Of a stretch of 38,459 nucleotides of DNA, positions 8,214 through 15,631 are shown one piece after another. Position numbers and translations under genes: made by a program. Position 1 is the first letter of the stretch, and each line of letters begins with the position of its first letter. The notes under the pieces are model-generated. The model saw nothing but the letters and a program-made list of their open reading frames with translations. It did no database searches and was not told the origin of the DNA. The DNA is from an uncultured beta proteobacterium (GTDB lineage Bacteria; Pseudomonadota; Gammaproteobacteria; Burkholderiales; Burkholderiaceae_C). The DNA is taken from NCBI GenBank assembly GCA_903873485.1, contig CAIQOO010000028.1, forward strand, positions 1 to 38,459, read 5' to 3'.

Positions 8214-9182
8214 TCAACGCTCCTTGGTATAGGGAACCCCTAACGCCTTGGGTGCAACCGCCTGCCCCATGAAGCCGGCCAGCAGCACCACCGTCAAAAC
8301 ATAGGGCAGCGCCTGGATCACCTGCACCGGCACTTCGCCCAGGCCAGGCACCTGTACCCCTTGCAAGCGAATTGCCGCCGCATCCAGAAAGCCAAACAGC
8401 AGGCAGGCCCAGAGCGTCTTGACCGGCTGCCAGCGCCCAAAAATAAGCGCAGCCAGCGCCATGAATCCGCGCCCGGCGGTCATGTTCTGCGAAAAGCTGG
8501 CACTTTGCGCCAGCACCAGATAACTGCCCGCCAGCCCGCACAACATGCCGTTGAGGGTCAGCGCGGTGTAGCGCAAGCGGGTGACCGACACGCCAGCCGA
8601 CTCCACCATCTGCGGGTTTTCGCCAACGGCGCGCAGCCGCAGGCCAAAGCGGGTTCTGAACACCAACCACCAGACCAGCGGCACCAGCAGCAGCGCCAGA
8701 TAAACCAACGCGTTATGCCCGAGCAGGCCGTCGCCCAACACCGTGCCCAGCACTGGCCAGCCAAGTGCCGCCTGCGCCAATCCGGGCCACAACGCCTGAA
8801 TCCGCACCGCCTCACTGACCGGCGGTGTCTGCCCACCCTGATGAAACCAGGCTGCACCCAGCACCGCCGTGATGCCTACCGCAATGATGTTGATGGCCAC
8901 GCCGGAAACCACCTGGTCACCCCGGTGGCTGACGCAGGCCAGTCCATGCACCCAGGACATGCCGACCGCCACCGCCATCGCCGCCAGCAAGGCAAGCCAG
9001 GTGGAGCCAAACGCCGCACCGCAGGCCCCGGCGGCAAAGGCCGCCAGCAGCATCTTGCCTTCGAGCGCAATATCGACCACCCCGGAACGTTCGGACAACA
9101 AGCCGGCCAGCGCGCAGAAAATCAGCGGTGTCGATAGCCGCAGAGTCGAGGCCAGCAGGCTGCCCGCCAGCGCCTCATCCAT
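8214..9182 (-). CDS. ABC transporter permease, BMP/nucleoside type (second permease)
   Basis: A 322-residue polytopic inner-membrane protein of the BPD_transp_2 family, which pairs with BMP-type binding proteins to import nucleosides or related compounds. Diagnostic stretches are LLSERSGVVDIALEGKMLLA near the N-terminus, GDQVVSGVAINIIAVGIT in the middle, and FRTRFGLRLRAVGENPQMVE, the cytoplasmic loop that contacts the ATPase. I place the start at ATG 9182 because it overlaps the stop of the preceding permease gene (ATGGATGA), as expected for coupled translation; the frame is open further upstream but that part lies inside the neighbouring gene. The lyase gene follows 7 bases downstream. Family call is strong, substrate inferred from the family. 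Confidence 0.88.
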   Translation of the reverse strand: MDEALAGSLLASTLRLSTPLIFCALAGLLSERSGVVDIALEGKMLLAAFAAGACGAAFGSTWLALLAAMAVAVGMSWVHGLACVSHRGDQVVSGVAINIIAVGITAVLGAAWFHQGGQTPPVSEAVRIQALWPGLAQAALGWPVLGTVLGDGLLGHNALVYLALLLVPLVWWLVFRTRFGLRLRAVGENPQMVESAGVSVTRLRYTALTLNGMLCGLAGSYLVLAQSASFSQNMTAGRGFMALAALIFGRWQPVKTLWACLLFGFLDAAAIRLQGVQVPGLGEVPVQVIQALPYVLTVVLLAGFMGQAVAPKALGVPYTKER

Positions 9183-10311
9183 GGCTGACTCCCGAATTGG
9201 CAACCTTGGCGAGTTTGGCGAATGGCCGACTGACCCAGCCCAAGCCACGTGCCAGCAACGGCGCCATCACATAGGTCATGGCCCCAGAAAACAGCACGAT
9301 AAAGCCCTGCAGCATGACCACCATGTCACGGCTGAAACCGCGCACCTCAAACGCCACTTCGGCACCGCCCTGAAACAGCGCACCAAACAAGATGCCAGCC
9401 AGCACGATGCCCAGCGGATGATTGCGCCCCATCAGCGCCACGCCAATGCCGGTAAACCCGGCGCCGCTGACAAATTCCAGCAGCAGCTTGCCGCTGACCC
9501 CGGCAATTTCGTTCATGCCAACCAATCCGGCCAGCGCGCCAGAGATGGACATGGCAATCAGCACCTGATGCCGCCCGTTGATGCCCGCGTACTCGGCAGC
9601 GCCAGGACTGGCCCCCACCGCGCGCAGCCGGTAACCGGCGCGGGTGCGCCACAAAAACAGGTACATCAACAGTGCCGCCAGCGCCGCCAGCAACACGCTC
9701 AGATTCAGCGGCGAGGCCGGCCAATCGAGCCCCAGCCAGCCCAGCGCCAAGTGCATGCCCGGCAACTTGGCCGATGCAGCAAACTCGGCGCTCTCCACCG
9801 ACATGCTGCCCTTGGGCCGCAGGTGGTTGACCAGCAGATAAACCAGCACACTGCTGGCAATGAAGTTGAACATGATGGTGGTGATCACCACATGGCTGCC
9901 CCGGTAGGCCTGCAAATAGGCGGGTATTGCCGCCCAGGCCAGACCGGACAGCGCACCGGCGATCATCATCAGCGGCAACATCAGCCAGGCCGGCAACAAC
10001 GCCGACCACCACAGCGCCACCAGACCGGTGCCCAAGCCCCCCATGATGGCCTGCCCTTCGCCGCCGATATTGAACAAGCCAGCATGAAAAGCCACCGCTA
10101 CCGCCAAGCCGGTAAAGACAAAGGTGGTGGCGTAATACAGCGTGTAGCTCAAGCCCCGGGCGCTGCCAAAAGCACCCTGTACCAGCACCTGAATCACCAG
10201 CAGCGGGTCTTGCCCGACCAGCGCCACCACACCCCCGGCAGCCAGCAAGGCCACCAGCAGGCTGACGAATGGCAGCAGCACCAGATCAGCCCAGCGCGGC
10301 AAGGCTGTCAT
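9175..10311 (-). CDS. ABC transporter permease, BMP/nucleoside type (first permease)
   Basis: A 378-residue polytopic inner-membrane protein. LFNIGGEGQAIMGGLGTGLV is the classic conserved block of the YufP/NupP-type permease, and RAGYRLRAVGASPGAAEYAG is the coupling loop to the ATPase. The sequence has many hydrophobic segments and ends in a short basic tail (RPFAKLAKVANSGVSHG). The start ATG 10311 overlaps the stop of the ATPase gene in an ATGA arrangement. With the next gene it should form the heterodimeric membrane pore of a BMP-type importer. Family call is strong. Confidence 0.88.
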   Translation of the reverse strand: MTALPRWADLVLLPFVSLLVALLAAGGVVALVGQDPLLVIQVLVQGAFGSARGLSYTLYYATTFVFTGLAVAVAFHAGLFNIGGEGQAIMGGLGTGLVALWWSALLPAWLMLPLMMIAGALSGLAWAAIPAYLQAYRGSHVVITTIMFNFIASSVLVYLLVNHLRPKGSMSVESAEFAASAKLPGMHLALGWLGLDWPASPLNLSVLLAALAALLMYLFLWRTRAGYRLRAVGASPGAAEYAGINGRHQVLIAMSISGALAGLVGMNEIAGVSGKLLLEFVSGAGFTGIGVALMGRNHPLGIVLAGILFGALFQGGAEVAFEVRGFSRDMVVMLQGFIVLFSGAMTYVMAPLLARGLGWVSRPFAKLAKVANSGVSHG

Positions 10312-11840
10312 GGGCTGCCCCCGGTCATCAACAACCCCAAGGCTGCCTCGGAACAAGCGGCAATCGGCAGCTCGCCGGCAATGCGGCCCTGGTGCATCAC
10401 CAGCACCCGATCCGCCAGGGCGAGTATTTCATCGAGTTCGCTCGACACCACCAGCACCGCGCAACCGGCTTGGCGCAGCGCCCGCAACTCGGTGTAAATG
10501 AACTCGATGGCGCCAATATCAACACCGCGCGTCGGTTGTCCCACCAGCAACACCCTGGGTGCTTGTCCAAGCTCGCGTGCCAGCACCAGTTTTTGCTGGT
10601 TGCCGCCCGAGAACTTGCTGCAAGGCAGTTCCGGGTCAGGCGGGCGCACATCAAAGCGCGCCATCATCGCGGCGGTGGCCCGGCGAATAGGGCCATGGTT
10701 CATCCAGCCATGGGTGGCGTAATCCGGCAAATCGTCATAGCCCAGCGCCGCCGACTCCCACGCCGCAAAGGCCATCACCAGCGCGCGGGCGTGACGGTCT
10801 TCTGGCACATGGGCCAAGCCGAGGCGGCGGGCCAGATGCGGGTCCAGCCAATACGGACTGTCGAATATGCGGCCAAGCAGCAGCAACTGCCCCTGGTCGG
10901 GCGTCAACAAGCCGGCCAGCACGTCAATCAATTCGCTCTGGCCGTTGCCCGACACCCCGGCTATGCCGACCATCTCGCCCGCGCGCAGCGTCAGGCCGAC
11001 ATCTTTCAGGCGCTGCACCCCCAGGCTGTCGGTGACCGACACATGCGTGGCCTGCAGCAGCACCTCGCCGACCGGTGCCGCCGCTTCGGCAGCGCGCCCG
11101 ATATTGACCCGCCGGCCCACCATGGCCTGGGCCAGCCGCTCGACCGATGCATCTTGGATCGGCAGATGCTGCACCACACAACCGGCGCGCATCACCGTCA
11201 CCCGGTCGCACAGGGCCATCACCTCCTTGAGCTTGTGGGTGATCAAAATCAGCGTGCTGCCCTGCTCGCGCAAGCGCCGGAGCACACCAAACAACTGGCT
11301 GGTTTCCTGCGGCGTCAGCACTGCGGTAGGTTCGTCGAGAATCAGGATTTTTGCGCCCCGGTACAGGGCTTTCAGAATTTCAAGCCGCTGCCGGTCGCCG
11401 ACTGGCAAATCGGCGACCCGGCTGTCGAGTGCCACCTGCAAACCGGTGGCCTGCATCAGTTCGGTCAGCTTGCGGCGCACCTGGGCTTGAGCGCGCTGCA
11501 GCAGCCAATGCGGCTCTGCCCCGAGCATGATGTTTTCAAGGGCGCTCAGCGTATCGACCAGCATGAAATGCTGATGAACCATGCCAATCCCCAGGGCAAT
11601 CGCATCGTCGGCATGGCGAATGCTGACCAGTTTGCCAAACACCTCAATCTGCCCGCTGTCGGCCTGGTAAGAACCATACAGGATCGACATCAGCGTGCTT
11701 TTGCCCGCACCGTTTTCACCCACAATGCCATGCACCGTGCCGGCCATCACCTGCAAATCGACCTGGGCATTGGCCGCCACCGCACCAAAGCGCTTGCAGA
11801 TGCCGGTCATGCGCACGGCAGGCGCGGCTAGATCAGCCAT
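10308..11840 (-). CDS. ABC transporter ATP-binding protein with two nucleotide-binding domains, BMP/nucleoside or sugar type
   Basis: A double ABC ATPase of 510 residues. Domain one has a Walker A motif GENGAGKST near residue 41, a Q-loop HQHFML and a signature-Walker B region VGDRQRLEILKALYRGAKIL followed by LDEPTAVL. Domain two has the degenerate Walker A typical of this class (AGVSGNGQSEL) and the signature FSGGNQQKLVLARELG with GQPTRGVDIGA. This tandem layout belongs to the RbsA/NupO class. I choose ATG 11840 (MADLAAP) over ATG 11867 because homologous proteins start near the first strand, but neither has a visible ribosome site. The gene lies about 140 bases downstream of the binding-protein gene; the gap contains a copy of the dispersed repeat, yet the order binding protein, ATPase, permease, permease argues for one operon. 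Confidence 0.88.
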   Translation of the reverse strand: MADLAAPAVRMTGICKRFGAVAANAQVDLQVMAGTVHGIVGENGAGKSTLMSILYGSYQADSGQIEVFGKLVSIRHADDAIALGIGMVHQHFMLVDTLSALENIMLGAEPHWLLQRAQAQVRRKLTELMQATGLQVALDSRVADLPVGDRQRLEILKALYRGAKILILDEPTAVLTPQETSQLFGVLRRLREQGSTLILITHKLKEVMALCDRVTVMRAGCVVQHLPIQDASVERLAQAMVGRRVNIGRAAEAAAPVGEVLLQATHVSVTDSLGVQRLKDVGLTLRAGEMVGIAGVSGNGQSELIDVLAGLLTPDQGQLLLLGRIFDSPYWLDPHLARRLGLAHVPEDRHARALVMAFAAWESAALGYDDLPDYATHGWMNHGPIRRATAAMMARFDVRPPDPELPCSKFSGGNQQKLVLARELGQAPRVLLVGQPTRGVDIGAIEFIYTELRALRQAGCAVLVVSSELDEILALADRVLVMHQGRIAGELPIAACSEAALGLLMTGGSP

Positions 11841-11904
11841 CCGGGCCGGCCAAAAGCGCCATGACACCGGTGTTGACCGATGTTTTCAGGTTATGCATGT
11901 TTTG

Positions 11905-11951
11905 ATGCTCCAGCCCTTGCCAGACAAGCGCTGATAGCTATCTAATTTATA
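11905..11951 (+). repeat. Dispersed palindromic repeat, copy A
   Basis: One of six copies in the window of an element with consensus CTCCAGCCCTTATGGATAAA followed by GCGCTGATAGCTAT and an AT-rich palindromic end (ATAGC). This copy has the variant CAGCCCTTGCCAGACAAGCG. It sits inside the ABC importer operon between the binding-protein and ATPase genes, where a hairpin in the mRNA could set the high ratio of binding protein to the rest. Confidence 0.75.
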
Positions 11952-11979
11952 GTGAATTGAGCTATCTCGCTGGCGTCAG

Positions 11980-12960
11980 TCAGTATTTGCAGGCGTTGTC
12001 GGCCATGTAGTCGGCCACCTTGATCTTGCCGCTGATGATGTCGGCCCGGGCGGATTCGAGCTTTTTCTTCATGTCGGCGGTCACCAGACTGGCGTTGTGC
12101 GTGTCCATGGCATAACCGACGCCGCCTTCTTTCAACCCCAGCACGGTAATGCCCGGCTTGTGGCTCTTGGCGGCGTTATAAACCGCCACATCCACCCCTT
12201 TGACCATCGAGGTCAGCATGGTGCCCGGCTGCAGGTGGTTCTGGTTGCTATCGACCCCAATGGCGAGCTTCTTGCTGTCTTTGGCGGCCTGATAGACCCC
12301 GATGCCGGTGCCTCCCGCTGCTGCAAACACCACATCGGCGCCTTTGGCAAACTGCGCCTTGGCCAGCTCGGCGCCGCGTGCCGGGTCGTTCCAGGCGGCC
12401 CCGGTGGTGCCGGTCATGTTGGCAAACACTTCGGCCTTGGGGTTGACAAACTTGACGCCCTGCTCGAAGCCGCACTGGAACTTGCGAATCAGCGGAATGT
12501 CCATGCCGCCGACAAACCCGAGCTTGGCCGTTTTGCTGGCCATCGCCGCCATGGCGCCCACCAGAAAGCTGCCCTCTTGTTCCTTGAACACCACCGACTC
12601 GACATTGGGCTGCTTGACCACCATGTCAATGATGGCGAATTGCAGCTTGGGGAATTCCCGGGCCAGTTTTTCGATTGCCGAGGCCTGGCCAAAACCAATG
12701 CCAATGATCGGGCTGGCCCCTTTTTCGGCCATGCGGCGCAATGCCTGCTCGCGCTGAGATTCATTGGTGATCTCAAACTCCAGGTAATTCTTGCCGGTTT
12801 CCTTTTTCCATTTTTCGATGCCCTGGTAAGCCGCCTCGTTGAACGACTTGTCAAATTTGCCACCCATATCGAACACCACGGCGGGTTCGGCCAGCAAGGC
12901 TGAACCGGTGGCACATGCACAAGCCAGCATGCCCAAACGAAAAACGGATTTCAAAGTCAT
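11980..12960 (-). CDS. BMP family ABC transporter substrate-binding protein
   Basis: A 326-residue periplasmic binding protein. The start ATG 12960 is preceded by GAGAGG at good spacing and gives a signal peptide (MTLKSVFRLGMLACACATGS, cleavage near ALLA). The mature protein opens PAVVFDMGGKFDKSFNEAAY, the typical start of BMP/PnrA/TmpC lipoprotein-family sensors (D-gg--DkSFN-aa--G), and continues with GIGFGQASAI and FVGGMDIPLIRKF, the hinge and ligand region. Family members bind purine nucleosides, and some bind other small molecules. It lacks a lipobox Cys, as is usual in proteobacteria. It heads a leftward operon (binding protein, ATPase, two permeases, lyase) and is divergent from the aminotransferase gene across about 270 bases. 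Confidence 0.88.
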   Translation of the reverse strand: MTLKSVFRLGMLACACATGSALLAEPAVVFDMGGKFDKSFNEAAYQGIEKWKKETGKNYLEFEITNESQREQALRRMAEKGASPIIGIGFGQASAIEKLAREFPKLQFAIIDMVVKQPNVESVVFKEQEGSFLVGAMAAMASKTAKLGFVGGMDIPLIRKFQCGFEQGVKFVNPKAEVFANMTGTTGAAWNDPARGAELAKAQFAKGADVVFAAAGGTGIGVYQAAKDSKKLAIGVDSNQNHLQPGTMLTSMVKGVDVAVYNAAKSHKPGITVLGLKEGGVGYAMDTHNASLVTADMKKKLESARADIISGKIKVADYMADNACKY

Positions 12961-13229
12961 GACAAACCTCTCAAAAGTTGAACAACACCCCGGCAAGGCA
13001 ACCCCGTTGCCGGGCCAGTGATGACTATGCCACGAATCTTGCGCAACCCCCTTGGTCCGCCGTGAACTGCATGAACCTGTCCGGCCCTGTCGCCTGGTGT
13101 GCTGCCGCGTTGCATGATGCCAAACCGGGTCGGGCTGCCAGGTGCCGGGCCGGCATCGGTAAAATCTGCCCTGGTTACACCGCAACGGTGGCCCATATTT
13201 TTGATTTCTTACTCCAACAGGACTTTTTC

Positions 13230-14426
13230 ATGTCACTTTTTTCCGCCGTCGAAATGGCCCCACGCGACCCGATTCTGGGTTTGAATGAGCAATTCAACGC
13301 CGACACCAACCCCAACAAGGTCAACCTGGGCGTGGGTGTGTACTTTGACGACACCGGTCGGCTGCCGCTCTTGCAGTGCGTGCAGGCGTTTGAAAAAACC
13401 ATGATGGACAAACCGACGGCGCGCGCTTACCTGCCGATTGACGGCATTGCCGCTTACGACACTGCCGTCAAGGGCCTGGTGTTTGGTGCCGACAGCGAAC
13501 CGGTCACCTCTGGCCGGGTGGCCACGGTGCAGTGCATCGGTGGCACCGGTGGCCTGAAAGTGGGAACCGATTTTCTCAAGCGCATGAACCCGTCTGCCAA
13601 GGTGCTGATCTCTGACCCAAGTTGGGACAATCACCGCGGCCTGTTCACCAATGCGGGTTTTGCGGTAGAGAGTTACCGCTATTACGATGCCGCAACACGC
13701 GATATTGACTTTGCCGGCATGTTGGCCGATCTGAACGCGGCCCCGGCTGGCACGGTGGTGGTATTGCATGCCTGCTGCCACAACCCGACCGGCTACGACA
13801 TCACCCCGGCCCAATGGGACCAGGTGATTGCCGTGCTCAAGGCCCGCCAGTTGGTGGCTTTTCTGGACATGGCTTACCAGGGTTTTGGCTACGGCATTGC
13901 CCAAGACGGCGCGGTGATCGGCCAGTTTGTCGCGGCCGGCCTGGACTTTTTTGTCTCGACCTCGTTTAGCAAGAGCTTTAGCCTGTACGGCGAACGGGTC
14001 GGTGCCTTGAGTGTGCTGTGCGCCAGCAAGGAAGAAGCCAGCCGGGTGCTGAGCCAGCTCAAGATCGTCATCCGCACCAACTACAGCAGCCCGCCGACCC
14101 ATGGCGGCGCGATTGTGGCGGGCGTGCTGGCCGACCCCCAATTGCGCGCCTTGTGGGAACAAGAGTTGGGCACCATGCGGGTGCGCATCAAAACCATGCG
14201 CCAAGCCTTGGTCGAAGGCCTGAAAGCGGCCGGCGTGACGCAAGACTTGAGCTTCATCACCCGCCAGATCGGCATGTTCAGCTACTCGGGGCTGTCCAAA
14301 GACCAGATGGTGCGCTTGCGCAACGAGTTTGGCGTTTATGGCACCGACACTGGCCGCATGTGCGTAGCCGCCCTCAACAGCAAAAACGTGGACTATGTCT
14401 GCGCCAGCATTGCCAAAGTGATCTAA
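13230..14426 (+). CDS. tyrB: Aspartate/aromatic amino acid aminotransferase (class I, TyrB/AspC type)
   Basis: A 398-residue cytoplasmic PLP enzyme of subgroup I-alpha, interconverting amino and keto acids such as aspartate, phenylalanine and tyrosine with 2-oxoglutarate. Conserved features are NLGVGVYFDDTGRLP near residue 32 (family motif NLgvGvY-d--G--P), CCHNPTG with Asn185, the Asp213-Tyr216 region LDMAYQGFGYG, and the PLP lysine 248 in STSFSKSFSLYGERVG. Length is that of the family. The open frame extends upstream of 13230, but the conserved start MSLFSAVEMAPRDPILGL and an AGGA ribosome site (13219-13222) choose this ATG. A small TAAGCC/GGCTTA hairpin follows the stop. The choice between tyrB and aspC cannot be made firmly from sequence alone. 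Confidence 0.88.
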   Translation: MSLFSAVEMAPRDPILGLNEQFNADTNPNKVNLGVGVYFDDTGRLPLLQCVQAFEKTMMDKPTARAYLPIDGIAAYDTAVKGLVFGADSEPVTSGRVATVQCIGGTGGLKVGTDFLKRMNPSAKVLISDPSWDNHRGLFTNAGFAVESYRYYDAATRDIDFAGMLADLNAAPAGTVVVLHACCHNPTGYDITPAQWDQVIAVLKARQLVAFLDMAYQGFGYGIAQDGAVIGQFVAAGLDFFVSTSFSKSFSLYGERVGALSVLCASKEEASRVLSQLKIVIRTNYSSPPTHGGAIVAGVLADPQLRALWEQELGTMRVRIKTMRQALVEGLKAAGVTQDLSFITRQIGMFSYSGLSKDQMVRLRNEFGVYGTDTGRMCVAALNSKNVDYVCASIAKVI

Positions 14427-14450
14427 GCCACTGGCTTATATAAGAAATAG

Positions 14451-14501
14451 CCCTCCAGCCCTTATGCAGCAAGCGCTGACAGCTATTATTTTAATAGCTG
14501 C
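14451..14501 (+). repeat. Dispersed palindromic repeat, copy B
   Basis: Reads CCTCCAGCCCTTATGCAGCA then AGCGCTGACAGCTATTATTT and TAATAGCTGC. It fills nearly the whole gap between the aminotransferase stop and the next gene, ending 13 bases before that gene's GTG start, so the ribosome site region overlaps the repeat. Confidence 0.8.
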
Positions 14502-14513
14502 AAAACCATTGTC

Positions 14514-15347
14514 GTGACAACCCTGAACCTGATCGGCGCCGGGCGTGTTGGCCAGACGCTTGGGCACCTGTTTCAGACGACTGGGGTCTTCCGGGTGCAA
14601 AGCTTGCTGACACGGTCTGCCAGATCCGGGCAGCAGGCGCTGGGTTTTATTGGCCAAGGTCAAGCCTGCCTTGATCCAGCCGACATGCCGGCGGCGGACA
14701 TCTGGATGCTGGCGGTGCCCGATTCCCGAATTGCGGCAATGGCGCAGCAGCTCGCCAGTCTCCCGCTGGCGCAGCGCCCTGCCCTGGCGTTCCATTGCAG
14801 CGGCGCCCTGTGCTCTGGCCTGCTGGAACCACTGCGCGCCAAGGCCTGGCATGTTGCCAGTGCCCATCCGCTGCTGAGTTTTGCCAGCCCCGCTCTGGCC
14901 CTGGCGCAGTTTGCCGGTACCCCCTGCGCGCTTGAGGGTGATGCCGCAGCGGTGCGCACGCTTGAGCTCGCGTTCAGCCAGATCGGTGCCCGCTGCTTTG
15001 CCCTGACTGCTTCCGATAAATTGCTCTACCACGCAGGCGCTGTGTTTGCCACCAACTTTTTGCCGGTATTGCAGCATCTGGCCGAACAACTCTGGCAACA
15101 CAGCGGCATGCCCGCTGATCTGGCACAGCAGATGCGCGCCACCCTGCTGCAAAACGCGGTCAACAACATCATGGCACTCGGCCCGAAGGCGGCGATCACC
15201 GGCCCGGCAGCACGCGGTGATCTGGCGCTGGTGGCCCGGCAAGGCGAGGCTGTCACGCAATGGGATGCGCAGGCCGGCACGGCTTATCGGGCACTGAGCC
15301 AACTGGCGGCCCACTTGGCGCAGGCAACGTCAATCACCCCGGCCTAA
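14514..15347 (+). CDS. Rossmann-like and DUF2520 domain protein (putative NADP-dependent oxidoreductase)
   Basis: A 277-residue protein starting at GTG 14514 (MTTLNLIGAGRVGQTLGHL). GAGRVG is the nucleotide-binding loop of a Rossmann fold; AVPDSRIAAMAQQLA and FHCSGALCSGLL continue the N-terminal domain, and ASAHPLLSFASP with the later LLYHAGAVFATNFL belong to the C-terminal DUF2520 helical domain. Such proteins resemble pyrroline-5-carboxylate reductase and ketopantoate reductase-like enzymes, but no substrate is established to my knowledge. No clear ribosome site is seen, because the repeat lies directly upstream. The last codons, including the TAA stop, fall within the left-end hairpin of the IscB element, so the natural C-terminus has probably been replaced. 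Confidence 0.8.
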   Translation: MTTLNLIGAGRVGQTLGHLFQTTGVFRVQSLLTRSARSGQQALGFIGQGQACLDPADMPAADIWMLAVPDSRIAAMAQQLASLPLAQRPALAFHCSGALCSGLLEPLRAKAWHVASAHPLLSFASPALALAQFAGTPCALEGDAAAVRTLELAFSQIGARCFALTASDKLLYHAGAVFATNFLPVLQHLAEQLWQHSGMPADLAQQMRATLLQNAVNNIMALGPKAAITGPAARGDLALVARQGEAVTQWDAQAGTAYRALSQLAAHLAQATSITPA

Positions 15348-15354
15348 AGGCCGG
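15339..15354. repeat. Left-end hairpin of the IscB element
   Basis: Arms CCGGCCT and AGGCCGG with a 2-base loop. The stop codon of the upstream DUF2520 gene (15345-15347) is in its centre. Confidence 0.65.
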
Positions 15355-15631
15355 AGCTTGGAGCCGCAAGGCAACGAGCTAGGTTGAAACAGGGAAAGCG
15401 GTAATCAATCCGCTACGTTAGTAATAGGTCGCTTAGACGCACCAGCAAATGCTTCCTCAGTTTGCTGCACTGCAAGGCTTAATCATGCAGACCAAAGGTA
15501 AAGGGTCGAAGGTTTTAGTCGCTGATCGCAAAGGTCAGGAGCCGGTTATTGACATTCCCGAGGGGAAATTCTCCGCCCTTACAAGCGGTTTACGTCACCA
15601 GACCCGTAAGGGTTTATAGAAGGTTTTTGAA
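15350..15631 (+). ncRNA. Putative omega RNA (guide RNA scaffold) of IscB
   Basis: The 280 bases before iscB encode no protein but contain ordered hairpins: AGCGG/CCGCT (15397-15401 with 15410-15414), CAGCAAA/TTTGCTG (15443-15449 with 15461-15467), CTGCA/TGCAG (15470-15474 with 15486-15490), and a long-loop stem CCCTTAC/GTAAGGG (15576-15582 with 15606-15612) just before the gene. IscB proteins are known to work with an omega RNA transcribed from exactly this position, whose 5' guide comes from DNA flanking the left end. Here the guide would read from the last codons of the DUF2520 gene (upstream of about 15337). The RNA ends and guide length are inferred; no covariance test was possible. Confidence 0.65.

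Noticed and set aside
7088..8272. Rightward open frame of 394 codons opposite the lyase gene
   Set aside because: Shadow frame; the minus-strand lyase has a signal peptide and domain structure.
8869..10497. Long rightward open frame (542 codons) antisense to the permease genes
   Set aside because: It is His/Gln/Arg-rich with no domain pattern and lies opposite two well-supported permease genes; a typical GC-rich shadow frame.
10269..11831. Rightward open frame of 520 codons opposite the ATPase gene
   Set aside because: Shadow of the ABC ATPase; composition rich in Gln, His and Arg, no ribosome site.
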